Origin: Zerene cesonia
Taxonomy: Eukaryota; Arthropoda; Insecta; Lepidoptera; Pieridae
DNA length: 64,000 bases
Assembly (NCBI RefSeq): GCF_012273895.1
Contig: NC_052116.1
Span: 1,860,001-1,924,000, forward strand
Direction of reading: 5' to 3'
Shown: positions 1 through 11,025 of the stretch, in pieces
Position numbering within the stretch: the stretch's first letter is position 1
Layout: each line of letters starts with the position of its first letter
The notes under the pieces: generated by a model
Seen by the model: the letters and a program-made list of their open reading frames with translations, nothing else
The model's database searches: none
What the model was told of the DNA's origin: nothing
Made by a program: the position numbers and the translations under genes

Positions 1-57
1 CATAGAAACAATAAAACTTTTATTTCTTACTATACAATTCAAAATAAATAACTCAAA

Positions 58-2065
58 ATGGTTTTGGAGAGTACAATGATATGCGTGGATAACAGTGATT
101 ACATGAGAAATGGAGACTTTTTACCAACGAGACTTCAAGCTCAGCAAGATGCTGTAAACTTGGTATGCCATTCGAAAACACGGTCAAATCCTGAGAACAA
201 TGTTGGATTGCTAACATTGGCTAATGTTGAAGTTCTTGCTACTTTAACTAGCGATGTGGGGCGCATTCTTTCAAAACTGCATCGTGTGCAGCCAAATGGT
301 AACATCAATATTTTGACGGGTATTAGAATTGCCCATCTAGCTCTCAAACATCGTCAAGGAAAGAATCATAAAATGCGCATAGTTGTGTTCGTTGGATCAC
401 CAGTTACGTCAGATGAAAAGGAATTAGTCAAGTTGGCGAAGAGACTCAAAAAGGAAAAAGTTAATTGTGACGTCATATCTTTTGGTGAGGACTCCGAAAA
501 CAATCCTTTGTTAACTACGTTCGTGAATACACTTAACGGTAAGGACAATACGTCAGGCGGCAGCCACCTTGTGTCGGTTCCAGCTGGTGGGTGCGTTGTG
601 CTATCTGAAGCACTGATCTCGAGTCCCATAATAGGCGGCGATGGCGCCGGTCCTTCAGGTTCTGGTTTGTCTCCATTCGAATTTGGTGTTGATCCTAATG
701 AAGATCCAGAGCTGGCTCTAGCTCTAAGAGTGTCCATGGAGGAACAGAGACAACGCCAAGAGGAGGAATCTCGGCGCCAGCAGGCCAGTTCTGGAGAAGA
801 AGCTCCAAAAGCTGGAGAAACACCAAGTGCTGGTGTCCCGATGTCGCTTGGACGTGAAGCTATGGAGTTGTNNNNNNNNNNNNNNNNNNNNNNNNNNNNN
901 NNNNNNNNNNNNNNNNNNNNNNNNNNNNNNNNNNNNNNNNNNNNNNNNNNNNNNNNNNNNNNNNNNNNNNNNNNNNNNNNNNNNNNNNNNNNNNNNNNNN
1001 NNNNNNNNNNNNNNNNNNNNNNNNNNNNNNNNNNNNNNNNNNNNNNNNNNNNNNNNNNNNNNNNNNNNNNNNNNNNNNNNNNNNNNNNNNNNNNNNNNNN
1101 NNNNNNNNNNNNNNNNNNNNNNNNNNNNNNNNNNNNNNNNNNNNNNNNNNNNNNNNNNNNNNNNNNNNNNNNNNNNNNNNNNNNNNNNNNNNNNNNNNNN
1201 NNNNNNNNNNNNNNNNNNNNNNNNNNNNNNNNNNNNNNNNNNNNNNNNNNNNNNNNNNNNNNNNNNNNNNNNNNNNNNNNNNNNNNNNNNNNNNNNNNNN
1301 NNNNNNNNNNNNNNNNNNNNNNNNNNNNNNNNNNNNNNNNNNNNNNNNNNNNNNNNNNNNNNNNNNNNNNNNNNNNNNNNNNNNNNNNNNNNNNNNNNNN
1401 NNNNNNNNNNNNNNNNNNNNNNNNNNNNNNNNNNNNNNNNNNNNNNNNNNNNNNNNNNNNNNNNNNNNNNNNNNNNNNNNNNNNNNNNNNNNNNNNNNNN
1501 NNNNNNNNNNNNNNNNNNNNNNNNNNNNNNNNNNNNNNNNNNNNNNNNNNNNNNNNNNNNNNNNNNNNNNNNNNNNNNNNNNNNNNNNNNNNNNNNNNNN
1601 NNNNNNNNNNNNNNNNNNNNNNNNNNNNNNNNNNNNNNNNNNNNNNNNNNNNNNNNNNNNNNNNNNNNNNNNNNNNNNNNNNNNNNNNNNNNNNNNNNNN
1701 NNNNNNNNNNNNNNNNNNNNNNNNNNNNNNNNNNNNNNNNNNNNNNNNNNNNNNNNNNNNNNNNNNNNNNNNNNNNNNNNNNNNNNNNNNNNNNNNNNNN
1801 NNNNNNNNNNNNNNNNNNNNNNNNNNNNNNNNNNNNNNNNNNNNNNNNNNNNNNNNNNNNNNNNNNNNNNNAAGAATATGCGGAAGTCATGAATGACCCA
1901 GCATTTCTCCAGAGTGTCCTAGAAAATTTGCCTGGTGTTGATCCTCAGAGCGAGGCCATTCGTAATGCAATGTCTACTATAAAGAAGGACAAGGATGACA
2001 AAGATGATAAAGACCAAAAGGATAAAGATGCGAAGGGAGGTTCCAGTTCAAAGGAGAGCCAATAA
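58..2065 (+). CDS. Rpn10: 26S proteasome non-ATPase regulatory subunit 4 (Rpn10/PSMD4), interrupted by gap
   Basis: Ubiquitin receptor of the 19S proteasome regulatory particle; it binds polyubiquitin chains through UIM helices and helps join lid and base. The frame is open without introns from ATG at 58 to 871 (about 271 codons). It opens with MVLESTM and the VWA domain (residues 1-190, with NVGLLTLAN and [20 protein letters not shown]). A first UIM follows at about 208-225 ([16 protein letters not shown]). After the gap, 1872-2065 encodes the conserved tail ([17 protein letters not shown]), then a Lys/Asp-rich end and stop. The second UIM should lie inside the gap and cannot be seen; whether the gap also holds an intron is unknown. 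The start matches the family N-terminus exactly. Only 57 bp of upstream sequence is present, so the promoter is not visible. Confidence 0.96.
872..1871. other. Assembly gap (1000 N) inside Rpn10
   Basis: Exactly 1000 N, probably a placeholder of unknown size. It removes the second UIM region of Rpn10. Frames that run through it are meaningless. Confidence 0.99.
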
Positions 2066-2167
2066 TTTTTTTTCAATTTTTTTAATTTATAAATATGCTC
2101 GTAAACTTGGTAACAATTCTATGTAATATCACGAAAATATACATGGATTCACAATACAATTTGACAT

Positions 2168-5100
2168 TCATTTCCACGAAATCCAATTGAGGCCTTCTAT
2201 TTTGTTATACTCTGGAACAATAGACATTATGTTTTAGCCTAAATAAATAATGCATACATAATGATATTTTATTTCATACTGGCAACTTACTCTCATCATT
2301 GAAAAATTGCTTAGTTTTGAACTTATTTTTCGCTTCTAATAGTAGCATACGTCTCTTCTCTTCAGTGATTGGTTCAGGTCTTGAAACAGGTGGGACAGGA
2401 GTTTCTACATAAACACATTCACACATTTGTAGTTAGGGTTGCCAAAAAATTAAATAGGTATGTATTCAAACCATTCAAGGAGTATAAAATTATGTTTTAT
2501 TGAAAACTACATAATGCAAGGGAGACATTTAAAAATAGAATATATAAAATAATGCTCAAAGACATGCATAACAAGTACTAATTATACAGTAACAGTATTG
2601 AATAACTTCTATTACCTTTCGTGAAAGAGGGCCTACTGCCTAGCCTTTATCTCATTAACATTGCAGTCTAGCCAGTAATCTGTGACTCTTCCGAACTCAC
2701 AAGCATGCAGCTCTGACCCACTTTTCACTAAAATAATAGAAATTTGTTTTAATGTTTTATAAATGGCAATACCATAGTGTAACTATTATATATGGGACCA
2801 TCTTGTATATCCAAGTGGGGCATCGATGTAGTGTTCAGTGGGTAGAGGCCATGCCGCCAGGGTCTCGTGCAATCCTCTAAAATCTCTAGGCATAAAGCCG
2901 TACTGGGCGTAGGGTTGTCTCTCGAGTCTAACAGAAAACATTAGTTTCAGAATCTTATGTGTGACAACCCTCGGCGAGCGGGCTTGTTGCCCGATACAAC
3001 CGAGACGTAGGTATATAATGTGTATAATAGTTAGACTGTGGCAATACCATTGTGCTATAATTGTGTACGGATTTTTCACGATTGAATTAAATTTCACATT
3101 GCCATATCTTTACAGATGCATACAGCTCAAACAATCATATTATGATTCAATCGTAATATATCAAATTGTATAATAATCATAAAAATAGGCTTAAATTACC
3201 GTTGCTCTTCTGCGAACATTTCATACTACGATTCAACACATTCTTCTGAAGCAATAAGTAAGAACTCTTAATGTCTTCTAGCTGAGGCTTGAAACTTTTA
3301 CTGCTTTGGTTGGAAACTGAAAAAATACAAAAACCAATGTACTAAGGTATTATTTGGCAAGCGAAACGAAATAAAAAACTTAGGCAATCTGACCGCCATC
3401 AAACAACACTCTGGCTCTATATATATAGTGCAAGAGCCGGCAGACGTGTATGCATATATAGACTATAGTTATTAAACATTGGAAACTGTTACACCTTTTT
3501 TGACGAATCCAAAAAGAAAGATATAAGCATAATCATAATCCCAAATAACACTCACAATTTGATACACGGTTATTGATTGTTTTCGCATCTTTAGGGATAT
3601 TCCTTTTTTGGTTATACAACGGTTTAATAGATTCTCGTGAGGGTGTAGTCGATTTACTTGCTCCTGGAAATATATATCGATTTAAATCTGGTACTTTACT
3701 ACTAGACGTTAGGTACTACTAGAGTGAGGGTCAGGTGGAGCTATGTGAAACGTCGAATTCAATGAAACGATGCAAATAAAATCTACAGTTATTCTATTAT
3801 TTATCTCTCTTTTTACTCGTCCAATCGCGTGCGTTCACGTTATGCGTGAAGGCAGTTATAAGCAACCAACTTCACGCATAACTTGCATCGTTTGTTATAC
3901 AACACCCGCGTTTTACAGAGTACACATTGTGTGTGTCCAGTAATAATAAAATTAGTCTATCAATTTCATATGCAAACGAACCTGGCGCAGATTTCAGCGT
4001 TTCTCTGCTCTTTAGTGAATCCCTTGCTGAATTACTGCCTGAAATTCAATCACATTTAAGGTGACAGTAAATACTCGTAAAATAAATAATAAATAATATT
4101 TGTTTTTTTTTTTAATGCCATAAGCGGGTCACTTAGCTGGTGTATCGCCTAACGGTAAGCGATCACCACCGGAGGTAGTGTCTCTGTGAAGGCACTACCA
4201 GCTTTCAAAAGGAAAGTACCTACTAAGGAAAAAAGTAAAGACTGGATTAAAGGAGTGGGTGGGTAGTGGAGAGGAAAAGGAAACAGGCCCTCTGGTATAA
4301 GCTATGTCATGACAGCTGCACTGGTCATGTATTTGCGAAGTAGGCATTTAAAGCTACCTAAATATATGTAGGTAATTAATTCATTGGTTCATCGTGTGTG
4401 TTACATTCGCTAGTACACTAAACTATAACACTCATTTGGTTTTAGGCATAAGATGATATTCATATATAGATAAAAAGTAAACCTGAATTGAAACTTCTAT
4501 GCCGTGCGTATACGTTGTTGTTGAAACATGGCTTATTTTGACTCGTGTTGCTTCTTGTGTCTGTAAATTATATGCTAGTTTAAATTGGTAAAACAATGCA
4601 AAAACGAATGCCATTATTTTTTGTTCTGATTTATAATATTTTTTTTTGATTCCCTATCCGAGACGGGACTTATTGTACCCAATATAACATACCTGTTAGA
4701 CAGTTCATGTTTGGTTATTTGTATGGAATCTCAAATACAAAAAAATAAAAAATAATAATGATTAGACAAGGAATAATTAACCTTTGGGCGTTCTATCCGT
4801 AGCATCTTGTCTCGCGGCCATAGAACCACTCCGCAGTGGAGGTGACGCCGACGGTTGGCGCATTGCTGGTTTGTGGATAGAATTAAAAAATATCACTCAA
4901 TATCTTTATCCTATGTTTCATGACTTTAATGTTTCTTTATTTTATGTCATAGCTGGCATCTGAGCTGGTGGTTCATCTGATTGTAAGCGATCACCACCGC
5001 GCAATGCGAATGCGCTGCCCACTTTTATGGGGATAAGAACAAGGATAGAATATGGGATAAGGAAAGGATTGACGACTGGAAGTCGGTATGGACTGGAAAG

Positions 5101-8100
5101 GCTGAGGAAAAGGAAATTGTTTACTCTAAATAAGCTTCGCAATACCGACTTTGCCCTTTACAATACTTCTTATGTATCAGTATTGAATATTGAAAAAGTT
5201 AAAATGAAAGACGTAGCCAAAAATCGGTTAATTTTAGTAGTATTGTTCAGATGTTAGGTGCGCTCATGTAATTTTCTCTTTTATAACTTTACAGATGTCC
5301 CCCGTCCCTTCCCCCTCACAATCTTTTAGCATTCCTCAATCACCAATATCAGAGTGAAAAACACTTCTCTTTCCCTATGAAAATATAAAATCGAGGAAGA
5401 GCATCTACAGAGTTTCTTGCCGGCTCTTCTTTGTAGAAACTGCTTTTCGAATCGGTGATAAATATTAAAACTATGACGATTCAAAAGTTATTCTATGGGA
5501 AGACTAATTGAAAAATAAATGTTTGATTTGAAGTTTATTTAAATATATCTTCTTACATTTATTTACAGGCAGGACACCATTCGGCTCGCACTTGGCACTC
5601 GATCCAGGCGAACCTCGGCCCTTAAACGCGGGCGTCTTAACCGCTGTCCAAAACAAATAACTAACTGCAATTATTGTTATCAGCATCTGCCACTGTAAGT
5701 GCGTTAAGCGTGTCACGAGGTGGTGCAGCCGCCAATACAACAAGTGGCCCAGAGTGCTGATAATTAATACATCTATTGCTGAAATGTAAGGGATACGATC
5801 CGTTTATACGTTGAATTATAGCTATTGAATTCGGAATATGAAAGTATGTGTTTGTGTGCCGTTATTATGTCATTCTTTGGAAAAACTTTTGGCGATCGCC
5901 CATTGGCGAAGAATAGAGAAAATGCTATTCAGTGATTTATGCATTTATCGCGAAATTACAGACAGACACGGCTAGGAATGTAGACATAACGACCGAGTGA
6001 TCGCAATTACTTTTTCTCGAAATAACAGGACTATGTGGATTGTAGGTTATATTAGGATGACTATGTTGGAAACTAAGAAATTCTATATTTAGTCTAAAGA
6101 CAAAGATCTAATTGGAAAAATAATTTGGAAAATGTCAATTTTTTATTCTTAAATGCGATTTATTCACTATACGATATGTGAATTATCGTTAGAACCGAAA
6201 TATCTAGATCCAGAAACAAAATGACTCACGTAATTTACTGTTGCTCACAGGCCGCCGGTTTGTTGGAGATATAGGAGGAGGCTGTCTGTTTTCCGCTTGA
6301 AATAAATAAGTACAATTTTTAGTTTTATAGCATTGAACTGCTACGGGTTAGCAAAAAGACGAGGGTTCGAATCCCGTATCGCGATCAAATTTCTTTTCTA
6401 TATTTTCTAAAAATTTCCCATAAATAAGTACAGTTTTAACAAGTCACTTATAAAAAATACACTACGATAAATTGAGAGCGCTGGTTACTCAGTGGTTAGG
6501 ACCTCGAGCGTTAAAGCAATATGTAGGGATTCGAGACCATCACCACTGCTCGAAATGGTGAAGGAAAATATCGTGAGTAAAACCGGCATGTCCAAGAATT
6601 AAAACATCGGCGACATGTGACATCCAACCAACCCGGATTTGGCTAGCGTGGTTGATTATGGCTTGAACTAACTACGTAGGAGACTCGTGTCTCTGCAGTC
6701 AGATTATATATGGGCTGATGATGATGATGACGATGACTACATTAAAAGCATCAAAAGCAAGATTTTACCTTTCCAGGATTTAAGGGGTGATCTGGACCGA
6801 TTTATTGTGTTCATTACTGGATTTGTTTCTGCACCTAAAATAATCCCTTGTTAGAACAATTAGGGAAGTTTTAATCAAACTGGCAAATAAAGACGTCTTG
6901 AAGCAGTTATTCCACTGTGGGTAAAAGTCAGAGCTGTACAGTTCATCTAGTTCTAGCGCCATCACTTATCCACATTGTTAAATATGTATATATTATTACG
7001 TTACCTGTGATATGTATATGTCACCGTAAGATTGTAAACATCGTTATATTACAATCTATCTAGTAAGATTGTAAACTATCGATAGATTGTGAACCGTATC
7101 ATTATGATTGCAATCCTACCAATCAGGAAGAACTTGCAGACAGTTGACAATTTGACGCGGGACAGATTGTAATTTAACGGTTTCACTTCGGTAGATTACA
7201 ATATAGCAAAGAATAATGAGTCAAATTGCAATCATAATGATACGGTTCACAATCTATCGATAGTTTACAATCTCGCTAGATAGATTGTAATCTAAAGATC
7301 TTTACAATCTAACGGTGACATATACATATCACAGGTAACGTAATAATATATACATATTTAACAATGTGGATAAGTGATGGCGCTAGAACTAGATGAACTG
7401 TACAGCTCTGACTTTTCGACACTTCGAAGATTACTTGGTAATTTCAGAGACATTTCTTGGTTTTGACTTTTTTTTGCAATGAACCTAAGATATTCACTCA
7501 ATATTTACACCGCGTTATACAGAAGATATTTGGTCTATGAAACAATATTAAAGGAAGTCAGAAAATTTTCTTACCTTTGGGTTTATCACGGGTTTCTCTT
7601 CTGATTGTGAGCCTTTTATTCAATGGCGTGACAAGTGGTTTCCCGTAACCGCTTGGTGTTTCTGTACCTGTTTATTTAATTATTATTTTTTTGCATTTAT
7701 CAAACACAAAATGTACAAGTTGGTGGTCTCATCCCTCAGGAGCAATTTCTTCCAAGCCTCCTCATAACATAGCAAATAAAATTATAATTAAATAGGGGGT
7801 TAAATATAGGACATTTAAATATATTAAATGCCAATCAAATTATAATAGATTAGTCCATAGTTACGAGATTCAGTTAATACAGTTTTCTTATACGTTAGGT
7901 TCTTAACTTATCTGTCAGTAAAAATGAAAAACAAATAAGGAGGTATGAAAATATAATGAGGGCCAGTTACTAGGTCAAAAATTTCGGTATGTATAGAAGT
8001 CGTGAATTCATTACTATTCATACTGGGTGGTGCAGAGCCCACAGTGCCTACTTATTGAGGAAAGATGGACAAGTATTATTTGGTTTTAGAATTTGGATCG

Positions 8101-11025
8101 GTACTATCCCCCCCCCCCCCCCCGGGAGCGAAGTCGATGTTTTTTTTTCTTAAAAAATAATAATTTGTAGTATAGTTAAATAAGTGTAAATTTAGCCTTT
8201 TTACCTGTAGACGACAAAGCACTCTGACTGTTGTTGGACTTGGGACTGCATCTCCCCTTCTTATAATCATCGGGACCAACTTCATACTTCGGCGAACCAC
8301 TGCTGTTCGAGCCCTTCGATCGAATCGCTACAAAAAATGTTTTTCACATGCTCTTATTAGCTACTACTGTATGCTTGTATGTAACCAATTTCTTTATACT
8401 TGATTTAAAACCGCTTTTAACGGACATATTTAATTCACACCTTGTACACTTCTTTAAGGTTGGTGTCAATATAATATTTTCATCAATCTAACTTGTTATT
8501 GTACTTTCTGTCTATAAAAGCAAGTGAGACAATTTAGTTGATACTAAACAAAACCCGTATGAAGGTAAAATTCATAAAACAATTATTAAGATTATCCCTA
8601 CAAATATTATAAATGCGAATGTAACTCTGTCTGTCTATCTTTCTGTCTGTCTGTTACGCTTTCACACCTAAACCACTGAACCGATTTTGACAAAATTTGG
8701 TATGAAGATAGCTCTGAACTTGGGAAAGGACATAGGATACTCTTTATCGCAAAAAAGGGTAGAAAGGGTTGAAAGAGGGGATGAAAGTTTGTATGAAAGT
8801 TCGTTATTGTCAAACCGATTTTGATGAAACTTGGTATGAAGATGGAGCTAAACGTGGGAAAGAACAAACCATACTTTTTAATGCGAAGAAAATACTCTAA
8901 AATATAATTTAATATAAATATATAAGCGAACTCTACGCGGGCGAAGCCGCGTGCGAAAAGCTTGTTTAACTATAATTACATATATAACCGAATTAATTAT
9001 TATCCAACATCATTCGCTCACAACAAAACATTGGACAGTACATAATGACACACTTACCGCTCGATATGGAGCCAGCAGTCGGTTTGGGTGAGAGAGCAGC
9101 TTTCTCCATTAAAAACTTATTTTCCTTCGGGGGAGCGCTAGCGGCACGTGCTACAATGATATAACGTTAATATATACGTAAATGACAAATACAGTAAAAA
9201 TTCAGTAATTCCATTGCGTAAACGTTCTTGTAGGTACATCTGGCTTGTGATGTGAGCCACTGAAGTGTTGTGTGCCCTGCATTGAATGGTGAACTTGATG
9301 TCAAAACATTAAATACCAGTAGTAAAACTATTTGAAATAGTCTTCTTCAAACGTTCCAACGCCACAATCGGGTTGCTATCCCAGTTAGACATAGTTTAGG
9401 CATTCAGTGCCCACTAAGATGCGTTAACACCCACTTACTGATAGATTGGTCTTCACCAATACCATACAGTCAGTGGCGTTATTTTAGGGTCGCAATAAGG
9501 AATAATGCCACTTTTTTTATTCGGATCACTCACACACACACACACACACACACTATCACTGGATCACTATATTCTACAACTTCTACAATAATGTGGCCCT
9601 ATTCGAGTATTTACCACGTGCCCCCAACACCACATTTACTCAAACTCTCTAAGATAATGTCAAGACCCTAAAAATTAACCTGACAGACTGGATGTCCTCT
9701 CCGGCGAGTGCGGTGCGCTCCCACTGCCCGGAGTACCTTCGATTTAAATACAAAATATTATAGTTGTATCAGTTACTTATTTAAAGTTGTTTGATTAAAT
9801 CATATTACTTTTTAATAGTATCACATAAAATGTCTTTCAAAATTTTGATTCGGTTCCTGAAAACGTGACAATTTCAATTTTATGGTATTCAAAAGGTAAA
9901 TCTACATGAAATATTAATAATTTTTGAGCAATTAAGAAAATATAAAACGGTTTATAGAAAATTTCGACCTGCTACATTCTCCCACCCAGATCAGATATAT
10001 CAGATTCAAACTCACTCCAACATATATTTATTTAAAAAGACTTCCTTTATAAGTATTGCTGTATCGTCCTTATTCTAACAGATTAATATTTACCATGTAC
10101 TGTTTAGAAAGCCGTAGGTATACAGAGAATAGGGAAAAAGCTCTGTGGTTCTCAAAGTTTTATATGTAAATATTGATAGGCACTTTTTATATATCATAGT
10201 AATTATGCCATAAATCCCTGTGGCTCTCAAAGTTATATAAGTAAGCGTAGATAAGTTATAACGCACTAACTTGGCAAACTGGATCGTGGAAGTCGCTTTT
10301 CAGGAGAACAAGACTTGCTGCGGTTCGGCGTTAGATTCCCACCATGCATCAAACCGTTCCGTACTTGTCTTAGTTCTTAAATATGATAATATTATATTGA
10401 AAAGCAATTTCATGGTAAATAAATAAGTTTCATGCTTATTTATATAAAATAAGAAGATGTTCAACGTCAATATTTGCTTAATATACTGAATGTGTTACAT
10501 ATTATGGGGAAGATAGTTAAAATAAAGGAGATCAAGTAATATAAACAATTTGAGGGTAAGGAAACTAAATAATAAAAAAATACAATTTAAAATCGTACGA
10601 GAGGTTTTTGTGAAATAGATGGATGTGATCTTACTAGATGCATTGCTCTCTCTGTATTTAAGTTTCGGTTGCGACAGTGTCGCCTCTCGAGCAGGAGAAT
10701 GGGTTTTACTTGAAGCACCTGTAGGATGTTATTATATTATGAGCAGCCGTCAATAGCATTAGTTAGTTTCTATCTATAATTTATATTTTACGTTATCAGA
10801 ACATTATTGTATCTAAAACAGATATATTAGCTTACTATACAGGGTGAATTTTTCTATAAAAAAGCAATATTTCTTGTCAGAAATTGTTCCCGCTGATTTT
10901 AAAAACAGAACACAGTTATAGTTCTCTTCAAAATGGCCTATTTTGATGCAAGCATTTTTGAGATGTTGTTCAATCAATGTTTTTGATTTCGCATCCGACG
11001 CCCAGTTGAAAAATTCATCATACAT
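2168..11025 (-). CDS. Unrecognised basic Ser/Pro-rich protein, 14 exons, all introns phase 1
   Basis: I do not recognise this protein. Exons (minus strand, 5' to 3'): 11025-10836, 10718-10635, 10363-10271, 9736-9680, 9150-9058, 8327-8205, 7667-7575, 6295-6230, 4865-4782, 4038-3982, 3663-3556, 3316-3200, 2404-2291, 2211-2168. Every junction is AG/GT and every internal exon is a multiple of 3 that starts with two bases and ends with one; the frame stays open for 440 codons, which supports the model. The ATG at 11025 is the first Met after an in-frame stop. Residues 1-63 look folded (MYDEFFNWASDAKSK...). The middle (about 64-390) is low-complexity Ser/Pro/Lys/Arg with many SP sites. The C-terminal 50 residues contain a charged helix (EEKRRMLLLEAKNKFKTK) and end in Trp-rich IEGLNWISWK. 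The composition resembles microtubule- or nucleic-acid-binding linkers, but that is only a guess. Exon 3's acceptor (ACAAG) is the weakest. Confidence 0.72.
2242..2247 (+). promoter_or_regulatory. Candidate poly(A) signal for Rpn10
   Basis: AATAAA on the + strand 177 bp after the Rpn10 stop. It lies inside the last intron of the minus-strand gene and past that gene's stop (2168-2170), so the two convergent transcripts would overlap tail to tail. No exact AATAAA serves the minus-strand gene in this interval; only a TATAAA variant near 2088 is seen. Confidence 0.4.
2633..2727 (-). CDS. Possible alternative 3'-terminal (stop-containing) exon of the unknown gene
   Basis: An acceptor (ATTATTTTAG) at 2728-2729 opens a frame in the correct phase 1. 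It encodes about 30 residues (KSGSELHACEFGRVTDYW...) before TAG at 2633-2635. Joined to the exon ending at 3200, it would replace the normal C-terminus. It may equally be an intronic repeat remnant that happens to be open. Confidence 0.3.
2763..3050. repeat. 288-bp segment bounded by 28-bp inverted repeats (MITE-like)
   Basis: Left end 2763-2790 and right end 3023-3050 are inverted copies (ATGG...CA.AGT.TAACTATTATA); the central nine bases of each end are a reverse-complement pair. The interior on the minus strand is open in two frames over about 150 bp, one ending at a stop near 2786. It lies in the intron between exons 12 and 13 of the minus-strand gene. No clear target-site duplication was seen. 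Confidence 0.45.
4113..4325 (+). repeat. Repeat family A copy (partial)
   Basis: Starts with a TTAATGCCATAAGCGGGTCA-like head, followed by GTAAGCGATCACCACC and a purine-rich block ending in GAGGAAAAGGAAACAGG. The same order of blocks recurs at 4943, 11900, 14165, 33881, 54403 (reverse) and 56560. It has no coding capacity and is probably a short non-autonomous element common in Lepidoptera. Confidence 0.75.
4943..5115 (+). repeat. Repeat family A copy (partial)
   Basis: Begins TTTATGTCATAGCTGGCATC, then GTAAGCGATCACCACCG and the GGAAAGGATTGACGACTGGA block. Truncated after the GAGGAAAAGGAAA block. Confidence 0.8.
5400..5660. repeat. Transposon-derived fragments
   Basis: 5400-5500 holds a TTTCTTGCCGGCTCTTCTTT segment and 5570-5650 a CACTCGATCCAGGCGAACCT segment. 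Both resemble widespread lepidopteran LINE or 3'-tail debris. Neither gives a phase-compatible exon for the flanking minus-strand gene. Confidence 0.45.
6330..6405 (+). repeat. tRNA-derived SINE fragment (family B)
   Basis: A tRNA-like 3' half: CTGCTACGGGTTAGC, then a perfect B-box GGTTCGAATCC, then CGCGATCAAATTTC. It shares the layout GCTACGG / GGTTCGAATCC / GATCAAATTT with the reverse copy near 54210-54290. The acceptor stem and anticodon arm are not complete, so it is not called a tRNA gene. Confidence 0.55.
6472..6740 (+). repeat. tRNA-headed SINE (family C), near full length
   Basis: A head with A-box-like TACTCAGTGGTTAGG and B-box-like GGATTCGAGACC (around 6526). A body follows with AACCGGCATGTCC and CAACCCGGATTTGGC, and a tail of GGGCTGATGATGATGATGA. 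The same element lies in reverse at 19336-19655 and truncated at 37711-37792. The pol III promoter boxes and trinucleotide tail are typical of SINEs. Confidence 0.8.
6923..7416. repeat. 494-bp fold-back element: two 192-bp inverted arms, 110-bp loop
   Basis: Arm 6923-7114 is the reverse complement of 7225-7416, with roughly 10 percent mismatch and equal length. Inside, the motif TTACAATCTA and its complement recur in both arms and the loop. It sits in the intron between the exons at 7575-7667 and 6230-6295 of the minus-strand gene, directly beside SINE 6472-6740. Once transcribed, it could form a long hairpin. Confidence 0.9.
8108..8123. repeat. Homopolymer C run (16)
   Basis: Sixteen C in a row followed by GGG, in an intron of the minus-strand gene. 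A likely sequencing and length-polymorphism hotspot. Confidence 0.9.
8598..8966 (+). repeat. LINE 3'-tail-like repeat
   Basis: Opens with CTACAAATATTATAAATGCG, then a (TCTG)n-like pyrimidine run and ACCGATTTTGACAAAATTTG. It ends CGCGGGCGAAGCCGCGTGCG. Fragments of the same type occur at 26858-27055 and 62886-62965. The inner unit ACCGATTTTGA.GAAA.TTGGTATGAAGAT occurs twice, suggesting internal duplication. Confidence 0.7.
9531..9552. repeat. (CA)11 microsatellite
   Basis: Eleven CA units in an intron of the minus-strand gene. Confidence 0.9.

Noticed and set aside
724..2065. Long open frames on both strands running through N blocks (also 48108-49326 and 57472-58839)
   Set aside because: They are open only because N codons are not stops. 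Only the Rpn10 and LMTK frames are supported by real flanking sequence.
2786..3097. A 103-codon minus-strand open frame as a separate gene
   Set aside because: It lies within a segment bounded by inverted repeats, has no good start, and a second frame over the same DNA is equally open. Treated as element interior.
5504..5743. Extra exon of the minus-strand gene at about 5575-5680
   Set aside because: Candidate acceptor and donor pairs give the wrong phase for the otherwise all-phase-1 gene, and the sequence looks like dispersed repeat debris.
6330..6405. A tRNA gene (GGTTCGAATCCC loop)
   Set aside because: Only the T-arm-like half is good. No complete acceptor stem or anticodon arm, and a second copy near 54230 shares the same non-tRNA 3' flank, so it is a SINE fragment.
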